The notes under the pieces: generated by a model | What the model was told of the DNA's origin: nothing | Database searches by the model: none | The model's input: the letters and a program-made list of their open reading frames with translations, nothing else | In this document: piece by piece, positions 31,410 through 40,261 of the stretch | Layout: every line of letters begins with the position of its first letter | Position numbering within the stretch: the stretch's first letter is position 1 | NCBI GenBank assembly: GCA_002376235.1 | Contig: DFNX01000003.1 | Span: 310,001 to 374,000 of the forward strand | Length of the DNA stretch: 64,000 bases | Origin: Neorhizobium sp. UBA3556 | Lineage (GTDB): Bacteria > Pseudomonadota > Alphaproteobacteria > Rhizobiales > Rhizobiaceae | Direction: 5' to 3' | Program-made: the position numbers and the translations under genes

Positions 31410-32109
31410 ATGCCGGACCATACGGGACCATCCCTGCACCATCTCACTCGGGCGACCATGCTGCGGATGCTTGTTGCGGCCAGCCTGCTGCCCATTCTCA
31501 CGGAGCCTGCCATGTCGGAAACGAAGGAAAATCGGCTCATCGATGCCGCCCGTGCCGGAGACAACCCGGCGATTGCCGCGCTCATCCGGGACGGCGCGGC
31601 AATCGACCCGCGCGACGCGCAGCGCCGGACGCCGCTTCTGATCGCCACCCATGCCAACAATATCGAAGCAGCACGGCTGCTGATCGAAGCGGGGGCGGAT
31701 GTGAATGCCAAGGACTCCATCCAGGACAGCCCCTATCTCTATGCCGGTGCGAGAGGACATATCGATCCTGCGGCTGACACTCGCCCACGGCGCGGACCTG
31801 AAAAGCACCAACCGCTATGGCGGCACGGCGCTGATCCCGGCCTCCGAGCGCGGCCATGTCGAGACCGTCGACACATTGATCAAGGCCGGCATCGACGTGA
31901 ACCACGTCAACAATCTCGGCTGGACCGCGCTGATCGAGGCGATCATCTTGAGCGACGGCGGAAAGCGCCATCAGGCGATTGTCAGACTGCTCATCGATGG
32001 CGGCGCAAGGATCGACATCGCCGACAAGGACGGCGTGACGCCGCTGGAGCATGCGAAGGCGCGCGGATATGCGGAGATTGTGGAGATGCTGGAGGGAGCG
32101 GCACAGTAG
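31410..32109 (+). pseudogene. Ankyrin-repeat protein gene with a frameshift
   Basis: The first frame gives a signal peptide (MLRMLVAASLLPILTEPAMS) and ankyrin repeats (RLIDAARAGDNPAIAALIRD, TPLLIATHANNIEAARLLIE, SPYLYAGARGHID). At about 31765 the repeats jump to the next frame: ILRLTLAHGADLKSTNRYGG, TALIPASERGHVETVDTLI, and on to the stop at 32107. The sequence at the junction is CATATCGATCCTGCGG; a lost AT from GATATCC would explain it. The joined protein would have about 233 residues and be periplasmic. Confidence 0.8.
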
Positions 32110-32174
32110 CACCTGACGGAGCCGTCCCGAGATCGGGAAGCATCAGCATGCGGACCGGCACATGCACGAGCAGA

Positions 32175-32891
32175 CTATTGCCCGTCGATCAGCTGTGAAA
32201 CCGTGACAAATTCAAACCCGCGTGCCCGCAAACCATCGATGATCTTCGGCAGGGCTTCCCGCGACAAGGACCTGCTGCCATACATGACATGTAGCAAGAC
32301 GATCGAGCCATTGCGGGCGTTTTCGATGACATGCTCGGCAATGAAGTCGGCACTCGCCGCGGTTTCAGGAAAGGATTCCGGCTCGACATCCCACATGATC
32401 GTCTTGCGATCGTTTCTCGACAGATACCAGGGCAAGGTGACGAGCTTCTTGCCGTAAGGCGGGCGAAAATAGATCTCTCCCTGATATCCCACTGCCCGTA
32501 TCGCCGCGTCCGTGCGCTCGATCTCCGAAGCGACCGTCTGCGGTCCGGCCAGCGTCATGTCGGGATGGGAATAGGTGTGATTGCCCACTTCATGCCCGGC
32601 TTCGATGATCGCGCGAATGCCGGCCGGATTCTCTTCGATCTCCCTGCCGATCAGGAAGAAGGTGGCAGTTACATCCCGCTCCTTGAGCAGGGCAAGTACA
32701 TCCGGCGTGAAGCGAACCGATGGACCATCATCGAATGTGAGGGCGATAACAGGTCGCTCGGTCTCCACTCGCGCAAAGATGTCGCCAAACATCTGTGTCG
32801 TTCGAGACTTGCTGAACAGGAAGATGCCGAAAAAGGCACCGAAGGCGGTCACGACAATCATGCCAGATACAAGAATCCGCCGCCTAACCAA
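32175..32891 (-). CDS. Polysaccharide deacetylase (NodB domain)
   Basis: 238 residues. N-terminal membrane anchor (about 6-26) and a carbohydrate esterase 4 domain with its motifs in order: ALTFDDGPS (the base Asp and metal Asp), EVGNHTYSHPDMT (metal His), YFRPPYGKK and the end motif IVLLHVMYGS. It would remove acetyl groups from N-acetylglucosamine polymers, such as peptidoglycan or a surface polysaccharide, in the periplasm. Single gene, convergent with the ankyrin pseudogene. Confidence 0.9.
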   Translation of the reverse strand: MVRRRILVSGMIVVTAFGAFFGIFLFSKSRTTQMFGDIFARVETERPVIALTFDDGPSVRFTPDVLALLKERDVTATFFLIGREIEENPAGIRAIIEAGHEVGNHTYSHPDMTLAGPQTVASEIERTDAAIRAVGYQGEIYFRPPYGKKLVTLPWYLSRNDRKTIMWDVEPESFPETAASADFIAEHVIENARNGSIVLLHVMYGSRSLSREALPKIIDGLRARGFEFVTVSQLIDGQ

Positions 32892-33115
32892 ATGACGTCC
32901 CCCTCAAGACAATCGCAACCCTGACGTTGATCGAGCAGCTCTTTGTTGCAATTGCGGCGGCGCCAAAAGGTTAGTCGCCGCTAATTTGAAGCCGAGCCAA
33001 CATCTTTTCCACCCTACGGCTACGGAACATGTAGAGCCCGACTCACCTTTCGTCTAAAGCCTCCTGCCGATGGAATGATGCCGGCTCCAAGCCGGCCACA
33101 GTACCGGAGACAGTG

Positions 33116-33757
33116 ATGAGACAGGACGAGACGATCAGCAGGGGCAGCTTTACCGTGCGGCGCGCGGATGTGATGGCAACCATGGAGGAGCAGCGTAGTG
33201 TCGGCACCCAATTGGCCGATCACGCGATCGGGCCATGGAGAAAGCTGAAGTGGATCTCGATCATCGCGATACTTCTGATGGTGGTGGTGATGGTCGTTGC
33301 CGACCGGATGCCGAATCTTCAGGTAGACAGTCAGTTCTGGACGACGATCGGCTTCGTGATGCTGGCCGTCTTCGGCCTTCTCTACAAGTTCAGCAGCTGG
33401 AAGCTTCAAAGAGCCTTGCACCGGCTGGACGGCGCAGGAAGCGTGAAGGCCAAGACGCTGGCCAAGGCACTCGAAAAGCGGATATTCAAGGGACGCGACA
33501 GTGTGCGAGGTGAAGCACGCTTCAGCGAGACCGGCTTCGAACTGGTGCAGGATGGCGTAAAATTCTCCGCCGACTATGACGACGAAATACGGATCGGCTT
33601 CATTTCGGAGCGGAACGGTTTTGTGCAGATCACCCCCGGCGACGCCCGCAACCTGCCGGACGTGATCTTCTTCATTCCTCTTGCAAACATGTCGGAGCCT
33701 CAGGCGCTTCTGGAGCAGGTGAAGCGCTCCTCGTCCTTCATCTTCACCTACGTTTGA
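33116..33757 (+). CDS. YcxB-like membrane protein
   Basis: 213 residues from ATG 33116, with GGAG six bases upstream; a GTG directly before it is possible. Two transmembrane helices (about 48-65 and 76-94) follow a cytoplasmic leader, and the C-terminal domain has ARFSETGFELVQDGVKFSADYDDEI and VIFFIPLANMSEPQALL, like the YcxB-like family. Function unknown. It stands alone between two minus-strand genes. Confidence 0.6.
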   Translation: MRQDETISRGSFTVRRADVMATMEEQRSVGTQLADHAIGPWRKLKWISIIAILLMVVVMVVADRMPNLQVDSQFWTTIGFVMLAVFGLLYKFSSWKLQRALHRLDGAGSVKAKTLAKALEKRIFKGRDSVRGEARFSETGFELVQDGVKFSADYDDEIRIGFISERNGFVQITPGDARNLPDVIFFIPLANMSEPQALLEQVKRSSSFIFTYV

Positions 33758-33954
33758 GACTGGACGCGATTTCGCTTGCGACCGGGATGCCGGATCGCGA
33801 GCGCCCATTTTAGATTGGACTTATCCGCCCCGGTCTGCCACAAGCGCGGCCGGGCGCGACTGCCGTTAACTTTAGAACGGGGTCGGGCGATAGATTGACG
33901 TCACGTCGTTGCCGCGAGATCACGCTGGCCGTCCGCTAAATCCCTGATTTTTCC

Positions 33955-34614
33955 TTATCCCCTGCCCTCGACGACCTTGATCAGGTCCTCGCGGACGGAA
34001 CCGATATGGGTGGCGAGCAGCTTGCCCGCCTTTTCGAACTTGCGGGCGCGGATGAGGCCGATCAGTTCGGCATGTTCGAACATCGCCTTTTCCATTGCCG
34101 CTTCGTTGGAAAGCTGCAGGCGGGTGTAGCGGTCGCTGGTCTGCAGGAGCGAGGCGACGATCTGCCGGCTTCTTGGCATGTCGGCGCGGTGATACATGGC
34201 CATATGCAGGTCGGCGTTCAGGCGGCCGTAATCATCCCGCTCGCCCGAGGCGATCGCCTTGACGTATTCGGCCTGACGCTCGTCGAGTTCGGCCAGATCC
34301 TTCTCGTTCAGCGCCGGGGCGGAGGCGAGAAGCAGCCGCGGTTCCAGCATGATCCTGAGATCGAACACATCGTCAATTTCGGCCCGCGACAGTTCAGAGA
34401 CGATCGCGCCCTTTTGCGGCAGGATTTTCACCAGCCCTTCTGCCTCCAGCTGGAACAGCACTTCGCGCACCGGAATACGGCTGACGCCATAGGTTTCCGC
34501 CAATGCGTCCTGCCTGAGCTGCGTGCCGCCTTCATATTTTCCGGACAGGATCGCCTGCCGGATCTCGGTGATGAGGGCGCCCGAAAGCGTCTTGTGTTTC
34601 AGTTTTAGGGCCAT
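33955..34614 (-). CDS. GntR family regulator (FCD subgroup)
   Basis: 219 residues. Winged HTH at 1-75 (GALITEIRQAILSGKYEGGTQL, AETYGVSRIPVREVLFQLEAEGLVKI) and an FCD ligand domain (DVFDLRIMLEPRLLLASAP, the metal His set in NADLHMAMY and EHAELIGLI). Divergent from the TRAP transporter genes, 92 bases apart, so it is the likely repressor of that operon, released by its substrate. Confidence 0.9.
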   Translation of the reverse strand: MALKLKHKTLSGALITEIRQAILSGKYEGGTQLRQDALAETYGVSRIPVREVLFQLEAEGLVKILPQKGAIVSELSRAEIDDVFDLRIMLEPRLLLASAPALNEKDLAELDERQAEYVKAIASGERDDYGRLNADLHMAMYHRADMPRSRQIVASLLQTSDRYTRLQLSNEAAMEKAMFEHAELIGLIRARKFEKAGKLLATHIGSVREDLIKVVEGRG

Positions 34615-34662
34615 ACCCCCTCCGCTACACCATTTCCGTCGAAAAGCCAGTTGACTCTCAAA

Positions 34663-34684
34663 ATGTATAAAATCTACATTATAC
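34663..34684. promoter_or_regulatory. Candidate GntR operator before the TRAP operon
   Basis: ATGTA-N7-TACAT (34663-34679) overlaps a second inverted pair GTATA/TATAC (34665-34684). It is the only marked dyad in the spacer between the GntR and dctQ-type genes and lies where a promoter would be. Confidence 0.5.
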
Positions 34685-34706
34685 CCAATAAAAGGGAACA
34701 GAAATA

Positions 34707-35324
34707 ATGACGACAGCCTTATCGAGGAGTGGGCCGCCGCCTGCTCTTGCCAAAGCCCTCATTGCGACTTCGGAAGGCGTGCTCGCCGTCGAAAAACTGC
34801 TGGTGGCCGCGTTCATGGCGCTGGTTCTCGCCCTTATCCTGCTCAATGTCGTGACGCGTTATGCCGGCATGCCGCTCTACTGGGTGGATGAGGCGGCAGT
34901 CTATGCGATGGTATGGCTGACATTCCTCGGCGGCTCGGCGCTGACCCGCCTCAGGCTCGATTTCGCGGTAACGCTTCTGAGCGACAAATTGCAGAAGAAG
35001 AATGCCGAACGGCTGCAGGCTTTCGCCACCTTCCTCGCCTTCCTGTTTTCCGTCTCGCTTGCCGTGATGTGCTGGAACTGGATGGATCCGATGGGCATCG
35101 CGGCCGCAGGCTTCGACGCAAGGGAATATGCCGGCGAGAGCTTCAACTTCCTTTATACCGAGCGCACCCAGACGCTGGACTGGCCCGTCTGGGCAATCAG
35201 CCTGATCGTGCCGCTGTTTGCCGTGAGCATGTCCCTGCACACAGCCGCCAACCTGGTCGAGGAGCTCGGTTTCGCGCCGAAAAAGGTGCGTCGCGACCTT
35301 ACCAGCGCGGAGGGGGTGAACTGA
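34707..35324 (+). CDS. TRAP transporter small permease (DctQ type)
   Basis: 205 residues with four transmembrane helices (about 30-50, 62-80, 100-120, 152-172). VVTRYAGMPLYWVDEAAVYAMVWLTFLGGSAL is the conserved DctQ core. It pairs with the large permease, whose ATG is two bases after this stop. AAGGGAA precedes the ATG. Confidence 0.9.
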   Translation: MTTALSRSGPPPALAKALIATSEGVLAVEKLLVAAFMALVLALILLNVVTRYAGMPLYWVDEAAVYAMVWLTFLGGSALTRLRLDFAVTLLSDKLQKKNAERLQAFATFLAFLFSVSLAVMCWNWMDPMGIAAAGFDAREYAGESFNFLYTERTQTLDWPVWAISLIVPLFAVSMSLHTAANLVEELGFAPKKVRRDLTSAEGVN

Positions 35325-35325
35325 G

Positions 35326-36594
35326 ATGGTGACCTCCGCAGCCTTTCTTTTCGTCATGCTGGTCGGTGTTCCGATCGGGCTTTGCCTTTGCATTGCCGCC
35401 GCAGTCTATATCTGGGCGAGCGGCAATACGCTGCTGTTTGCCAGCTTCCCGGTTCAACTTTTCGGCGGGGTGGACAATTACGGCCTGATCTCCATTCCGC
35501 TCTTCGTGCTGATCGGCGAAGTGATGAATGGCGGCGGCATCACGAAGCGCATCATCGCCATGACAATGGCCATGATCGGCGCGATGAAGGGCGGGCTTGC
35601 CTATGTGAACCTGATCGCCAACATGTTCGTCTCCTCGATCCTCGGTTCGGCCACCGCACAGGTTGCCATCATGGCGCAGATGATGGTGCCGGAGATGGAA
35701 AAGAAGGGCTATGACAAGACGTTTGCGGCCGGGCTTACCGCCTATGCCGGCATGCTCGGGCCGATCATTCCGCCATCGATCATGTTCGTCGTCTATTCGG
35801 TCCTGGCGCAGGTGCCGGTCAGCGACATGCTGGCGGCGGGCATGATACCGGGCGTGCTTCTGACGATCATCTTCTGCATCGTCATCGCCGGCATGGGCTG
35901 GTTCGTTTATGACTATCCGCGCGGCGAACGCCGCACGCTCGGCGAACGGGCAAAGATCATTCTCGGCGCACTGCCGACACTTTCCATCCCGTTCATCATC
36001 GTTGGCTCTATCCTTGCCGGTATCGCCAACCCGACGGAAGCGGCCGCAGTCGGCGTCGTTGCCGCCATTCTCGTCGGCCGCTACTGGATCGGCGAACTGT
36101 CCTTCGCGCAACTGCCGAAGATGCTTTTGAAGGCCGGCATCTATTCCGCCGTCGTGCTGCTGCTGGTTGCGGCTGCCGCCGTGTTTTCCTGGGTTCTCGT
36201 CTATGGAATGGTGCCGCAACAGGTGGCGCTGTGGGTGCAGACGATCGCATCCGACCCGATCACCTTCATGCTGCTCGTTAACGTCATCCTGCTGGTCATC
36301 GGCACCGTCATCGACGGGGCGCCGGGCCTGATCATGACGGTGCCGATCCTCTTGCCGATCGCGACCGAAGTCTATGGCATCGACCCGGTCCATTTCGGCG
36401 TGGTCGTGGTCATCAACCTCGTGCTCGGTTTCCTGTCGCCACCGGTCGGCCTCTGCTTCTTCGTCGCCTCGGCGGTGACGGGGGCAAAACCCGGCAAGAT
36501 GTTCATCGTGACGCTGCCCTTCTTTTTCGCCGCCTGCGCGCTGCTCGTGCTGCTCTCGATCTTCCCGGCGATCTCGACCTATTTCGTCAAATAA
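35326..36594 (+). CDS. TRAP transporter large permease (DctM type)
   Basis: 422 residues, about 12 transmembrane helices. Family marks: LIGEVMNGGGITKRII, FVSSILGSATAQVAIMAQMMVPEMEKKGYDKTFAAGLTA, GPIIPPSIMFVVYSVL and VGLCFFVASAV. It is the sodium-driven channel subunit. Substrate cannot be read from it. Confidence 0.93.
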   Translation: MVTSAAFLFVMLVGVPIGLCLCIAAAVYIWASGNTLLFASFPVQLFGGVDNYGLISIPLFVLIGEVMNGGGITKRIIAMTMAMIGAMKGGLAYVNLIANMFVSSILGSATAQVAIMAQMMVPEMEKKGYDKTFAAGLTAYAGMLGPIIPPSIMFVVYSVLAQVPVSDMLAAGMIPGVLLTIIFCIVIAGMGWFVYDYPRGERRTLGERAKIILGALPTLSIPFIIVGSILAGIANPTEAAAVGVVAAILVGRYWIGELSFAQLPKMLLKAGIYSAVVLLLVAAAAVFSWVLVYGMVPQQVALWVQTIASDPITFMLLVNVILLVIGTVIDGAPGLIMTVPILLPIATEVYGIDPVHFGVVVVINLVLGFLSPPVGLCFFVASAVTGAKPGKMFIVTLPFFFAACALLVLLSIFPAISTYFVK

Positions 36595-36630
36595 CTGCCC
36601 CAAAACCATAAAACTCCAGAGGATGAACCA

Positions 36631-37635
36631 ATGACGATTTCCCGCAGAACATTCCTCCGCAACACGACGCTTGCTGCCGCAGGCGCCGCGGCAACGACGC
36701 TATCCATGCCCAACGTGCTGCGCGCGCAGGAAGCCAAGACATTCCGTCTCGGCATCACCACGCCGCCCGGCCATCCGTGGAACAATGCCGCACTGAAGGT
36801 GGGCGAAATGCTGAAGGCCGAGACCAAGGGCCGTCTCGACCTCGCCGTCTTCCCGGCCAACCAGCTCGGCACGGAAGCCGTGATGCTGCAGCAGATGCAG
36901 GCCGGCTCGCTCGATTTCGGCTGGATCATGACCGCCGAGCTCGGCTCACGCATTCCCTCGATCGCAGCGATCAACGCGCCTTACCTGGTCGATTCCACCG
37001 CAAAGGTCGCCAAACTGGTGCGTGATCCGCTGGCGATGAAGATGCTCGATGTGCTGCCGAAGGAAACCGGCACGCTGGGTCTTGCCTGGGGCATCACCAC
37101 GATGCGCGTCGTCTTCACCGCCAAGGAAATTGGTGGCCTCAGCGATCTGAACGGCATGAAGTTGCGCATCAACACGACGCCGGCCTATCGCGATTTCTAC
37201 CAGCTGCTCGGTGCCGCCCCGACCCCGATCCCGACGCCGCAGGTGTTCGATGCGATGTCCAACGGCCAGGTGGACGGGCTCGAGGCCGATCTCGATTTCT
37301 CGTGGAACCAGCGGTTCGACAAGGTTTCGAAGACGATGCTGAAGATGAATGCAATCTTCATGCCCTGCGTCGCCCTCGCCTCCGGCCGCGTCTGGAAGGA
37401 CGTATCCGCTTCTGATCGCGAGCTGATCACCAAGCTGACCAAGGAAGCGCTCGACGCCCAGATCGACGCGACCGTCGCCAACGAGGCCAAGCTGCTCGAC
37501 GAGTTCGGCAAGGTCATCACGGTCAAGGACGTGCAGGTGGCAGACGCCGGCAAGGTGATTGCCGAATACGACAAGATCTGGCTGCCCAAGGCCCCGATCC
37601 TCGCCGACCTGCGCAAGCTGGGTGCGACGCTGTAA
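36631..37635 (+). CDS. TRAP transporter substrate-binding protein (DctP type)
   Basis: 334 residues. Twin-arginine signal MTISRRTFLRNTTLAAAGAA, cleaved near NVLRAQEA. The mature protein has FRLGITTPPGHPWNNAALKVGEMLKAET, DLAVFPANQLGTEAVMLQQM, and the conserved arginine region GMKLRINTTPAYRDFYQLLGAAPTPIPTPQVFDAM, which binds the carboxylate of the ligand. Third gene of the operon; a Tat signal implies folding before export. A sugar acid or dicarboxylate is likely. Confidence 0.93.
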   Translation: MTISRRTFLRNTTLAAAGAAATTLSMPNVLRAQEAKTFRLGITTPPGHPWNNAALKVGEMLKAETKGRLDLAVFPANQLGTEAVMLQQMQAGSLDFGWIMTAELGSRIPSIAAINAPYLVDSTAKVAKLVRDPLAMKMLDVLPKETGTLGLAWGITTMRVVFTAKEIGGLSDLNGMKLRINTTPAYRDFYQLLGAAPTPIPTPQVFDAMSNGQVDGLEADLDFSWNQRFDKVSKTMLKMNAIFMPCVALASGRVWKDVSASDRELITKLTKEALDAQIDATVANEAKLLDEFGKVITVKDVQVADAGKVIAEYDKIWLPKAPILADLRKLGATL

Positions 37636-37673
37636 GGCTCAATTTCGAGGGTGCCTGACGAGGACTTTTGTGC

Positions 37674-37708
37674 GGCGCGTCTCCAGTTGGGGGCGCGCCG
37701 TTGTTCTT
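37674..37708 (+). terminator. Possible terminator of the TRAP operon
   Basis: GGCGCG (37674-37679) pairs with CGCGCC (37694-37699), followed by GTTGTTCTT. Short T content, hence moderate support. Confidence 0.4.
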
Positions 37709-37785
37709 GCTGTCAGCGCCGAGCGCTCCGAATGATCTCCCCTCTTGTGGGGAGATCAGCCAGACGCCCGGTCATCGCCGTTTCG

Positions 37786-38661
37786 TTACCGCGCAAACCT
37801 CTTTGCTGCGGCGACGCAAAGGATGACGCCGAGGGTGACGATGAACATGGATGAGGTTACCTGCTCGCCGAGCAGAAGTGCTGCCAGCGCCAGGCCGAAA
37901 AACGGCTGAATGAGCTGCAGCTGGCCGACTGTCGCCGTGCCGCCCTGCGACAGGCCGCGATACCAGAAGATGAAGCCGATCAGCATCGAAAAGAGCGAGA
38001 CATAGGCGAGGCCCGCATAGGCCGGGCCGCCAACGCCTGCAAATGTCTCCGGCATCAGCGCCAACGCGCCGACGGCCATGACCGGCAGCGAGATGACCAG
38101 AGCCCAGCAGATGACCTGCCAGCCGCCGAGCCGCTTCGACAGTGCCGCACCTTCTGCATAACCGAGGCCGCAGACGATGATCGCCGCCAGCATCAGCCAG
38201 TCACCGAAGGAAAGGCCGATCGAAGCCGCCGTTCCGCCCTGCGCCAGCGCGAAGCCCGTTACCAGCATGCTGCCGAGAACAGCAAAGACCCAAAAGGCCA
38301 GCTTTGGCCGCTCACCGCCGCGAATGACACCGAAGATTGCGGTTGCGAGCGGCAGAAGCCCGATGAAGACGACCGAATGGGCTGAGGAGATATGTTGCAG
38401 CGCCAGTGCGGTGAGCAGCGGAAAGCCGACGACGCAGCCGAGTGCGACGATGACGAGCGAAAAAATCTCGCTGCTCTGCGGCCGTTTCTGCCGGAAGGCC
38501 AGAAGCAGGAGAAGCGACAGGAGACCGGCAATCGTGCCGCGGGCGACGGTCAGGAACAGCGGATCGAAACCGATCACCGCGAGCCTCGTGGCCGGCAGCG
38601 AACCGGAAAAGATCAGCACGCCGATAAAACCGTTGAGCCAGCCCGATAGACCGCGATCCAT
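37786..38661 (-). CDS. EamA/DMT family exporter
   Basis: 291 residues from ATG 38661. Ten transmembrane helices in two EamA halves: GWLNGFIGVLIFSGSLPATRLAV, HISSAHSVVFIGLLPLATAIFG, then the second half from about 150, with FIFWYRGLSQGGTATVGQLQLIQPFFGLALAALLLGE. Such proteins export amino acids or other metabolites. Divergent from the MocR-type regulator at 38855, a common pairing. The frame extends upstream without homology. Confidence 0.87.
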   Translation of the reverse strand: MDRGLSGWLNGFIGVLIFSGSLPATRLAVIGFDPLFLTVARGTIAGLLSLLLLLAFRQKRPQSSEIFSLVIVALGCVVGFPLLTALALQHISSAHSVVFIGLLPLATAIFGVIRGGERPKLAFWVFAVLGSMLVTGFALAQGGTAASIGLSFGDWLMLAAIIVCGLGYAEGAALSKRLGGWQVICWALVISLPVMAVGALALMPETFAGVGGPAYAGLAYVSLFSMLIGFIFWYRGLSQGGTATVGQLQLIQPFFGLALAALLLGEQVTSSMFIVTLGVILCVAAAKRFAR

Positions 38662-38727
38662 GTCATTCTCCAGTATTTCGATCGGCTGGGACGCCGATAT
38701 GAGGTATTGCGACGATGCCGCGCTTGT

Positions 38728-38755
38728 CCTTCTCCCCGTGATGACGGGGAGAAGG
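38728..38755. repeat. REP-like perfect palindrome
   Basis: CCTTCTCCCCGT pairs perfectly over 12 bases with ACGGGGAGAAGG around GATG. It lies between the EamA exporter and the MocR-type regulator genes. Confidence 0.65.
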
Positions 38756-38854
38756 AGGCTAGACGCACGGTCCTTATCCTCCCGAAGACGTGGCTTTGCC
38801 AGAAACAGTCTGATACAATTATTCGAAACTGTTATGGTGCAATGACCAGTACGG

Positions 38855-40258
38855 ATGGGAAATATGGATCTCGCGGCTGGAGCAGCGGAAACCAAGGCGG
38901 AAATGGTGATGGGCGTGATCCGGCAGCGGATCACCGGGCGGACGCTGACTCCGGGGGCGAAGCTGCCTTCGGTGCGCTCGCTTGCAGCGACACTTTCGGT
39001 TTCCACATCGACAGTCGTTGATGCCTATGAGCGGCTGGTCGCAGAAGGCGCGATCGTCTCGCGGCCGGGATCGGGGTTTTATGTCGCCAACCAGGCAGCA
39101 CCCTTTTCACCCGCCGAAGCGGGACCGAAACTCGACCGGGCGGTCGATCCGTTCTGGATCTCACGACAATCGCTGGAAAGCAGCGAAGACAGTTTGAAAC
39201 CCGGCTGCGGCTGGCTGCCGCCTTCATGGCTTCCGGAAGAGGCGATGCGCAAGGCGCTCCGAACACTTTCCCGCGCAGACGCATCCTCACTCTCAGACTA
39301 CGGGATGCCACTGGGGCTTTTGCCGCTGCGCCGGCTGATCTCGCGGCGGATGGGCGAGCGCGGCATCGAGGCTTCGCCGGATGAGATCATGCTGACGGAA
39401 TCCGGCACGCAGGCGATCGACCTTCTCTGCCGTTTCCTGATCGAGCCCGGCGATACCGTGCTGGTTGACGACCCCTGCTATTTCAATTTTCACGCACTTT
39501 TACGGGCGCATCGGGCGAAGATCGTCGGTGTGCCCTACACCGCAAACGGACCGGATCTTGCAGCGTTTGCGGCAACCGTCTCGGAGCATCGACCGCGGCT
39601 CTACATCACCAATTCGGCAATCCACAACCCGACCGGTGCGGTGCTTTCTCCGGTCACCGCGCATCGCGTCCTGAAAATCGCGGAAGAGTTCGACCTGACG
39701 ATCATCGAGGACGATATCTTTGCCGATTTCGAGATGGTTGCTGCACCGAGGCTTGCGGCTTTCGACGGGCTGGAACGGGTGATCCATATCGGCAGCTTTT
39801 CAAAAACGCTGTCGGCCGCGGCGCGCTGCGGTTTCATCGCGGCACGGCCGGACTGGATCGAGGGGCTGACCGACCTGAAGATCGCCACCTCCTTTGCCGG
39901 CGGGCGGATGACCGAGGAAGTGGTTCATGCAGCGCTTTCGGACGGCGGATATCGCAAGCATCTTGATGTGCTGAGAGCACGGCTTTCCAAGGCAATGGCA
40001 GAGGTGACGGAGAGGCTTGCGGCAATCGGCATCGAGCCGGTGCTGCGGCCGCAATCCGGCATGTTTTTATGGTGCCAGCTTCCCGGTGAGGCTGACGCTG
40101 CCGAGGTGGCGCGCGCCTGCCTCAAAAAGCAGATCGTGCTTGCTCCCGGCAATGCCTTCAGCCTGTCGCAATCGGCCAGGAACTGCATGCGTTTCAACGT
40201 CTCGCAAACGCTTGATCCGCGTGTTTTCGAGACGTTGAAAAATGCATTGAAGAGCTGA
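38855..40258 (+). CDS. MocR/PdxR-type regulator: GntR HTH fused to aminotransferase fold
   Basis: 467 residues. GntR winged HTH (about 15-80, MVMGVIRQRITGRTLTPGAKLPSVRSLAATLSVS) joined to a fold-type I aminotransferase domain with DDPCYFNFHALLRAHRAKI, TNSAIHNPTGAVLSPVTAHRVL, IIEDDIFADFE and the PLP lysine in IGSFSKTLSAAARCG. Such proteins sense PLP or its amino acid adducts and regulate a divergent gene, here probably the EamA exporter. Direct repeats typical of MocR sites were not clear in the spacer. Confidence 0.9.
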   Translation: MGNMDLAAGAAETKAEMVMGVIRQRITGRTLTPGAKLPSVRSLAATLSVSTSTVVDAYERLVAEGAIVSRPGSGFYVANQAAPFSPAEAGPKLDRAVDPFWISRQSLESSEDSLKPGCGWLPPSWLPEEAMRKALRTLSRADASSLSDYGMPLGLLPLRRLISRRMGERGIEASPDEIMLTESGTQAIDLLCRFLIEPGDTVLVDDPCYFNFHALLRAHRAKIVGVPYTANGPDLAAFAATVSEHRPRLYITNSAIHNPTGAVLSPVTAHRVLKIAEEFDLTIIEDDIFADFEMVAAPRLAAFDGLERVIHIGSFSKTLSAAARCGFIAARPDWIEGLTDLKIATSFAGGRMTEEVVHAALSDGGYRKHLDVLRARLSKAMAEVTERLAAIGIEPVLRPQSGMFLWCQLPGEADAAEVARACLKKQIVLAPGNAFSLSQSARNCMRFNVSQTLDPRVFETLKNALKS

Positions 40259-40261
40259 CGA

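Noticed and set aside
35299..36609. 436-codon open frame opposite to the TRAP large permease
   Set aside because: Shadow frame with His/Asp/Arg-biased sequence; the plus strand codes for a textbook DctM.
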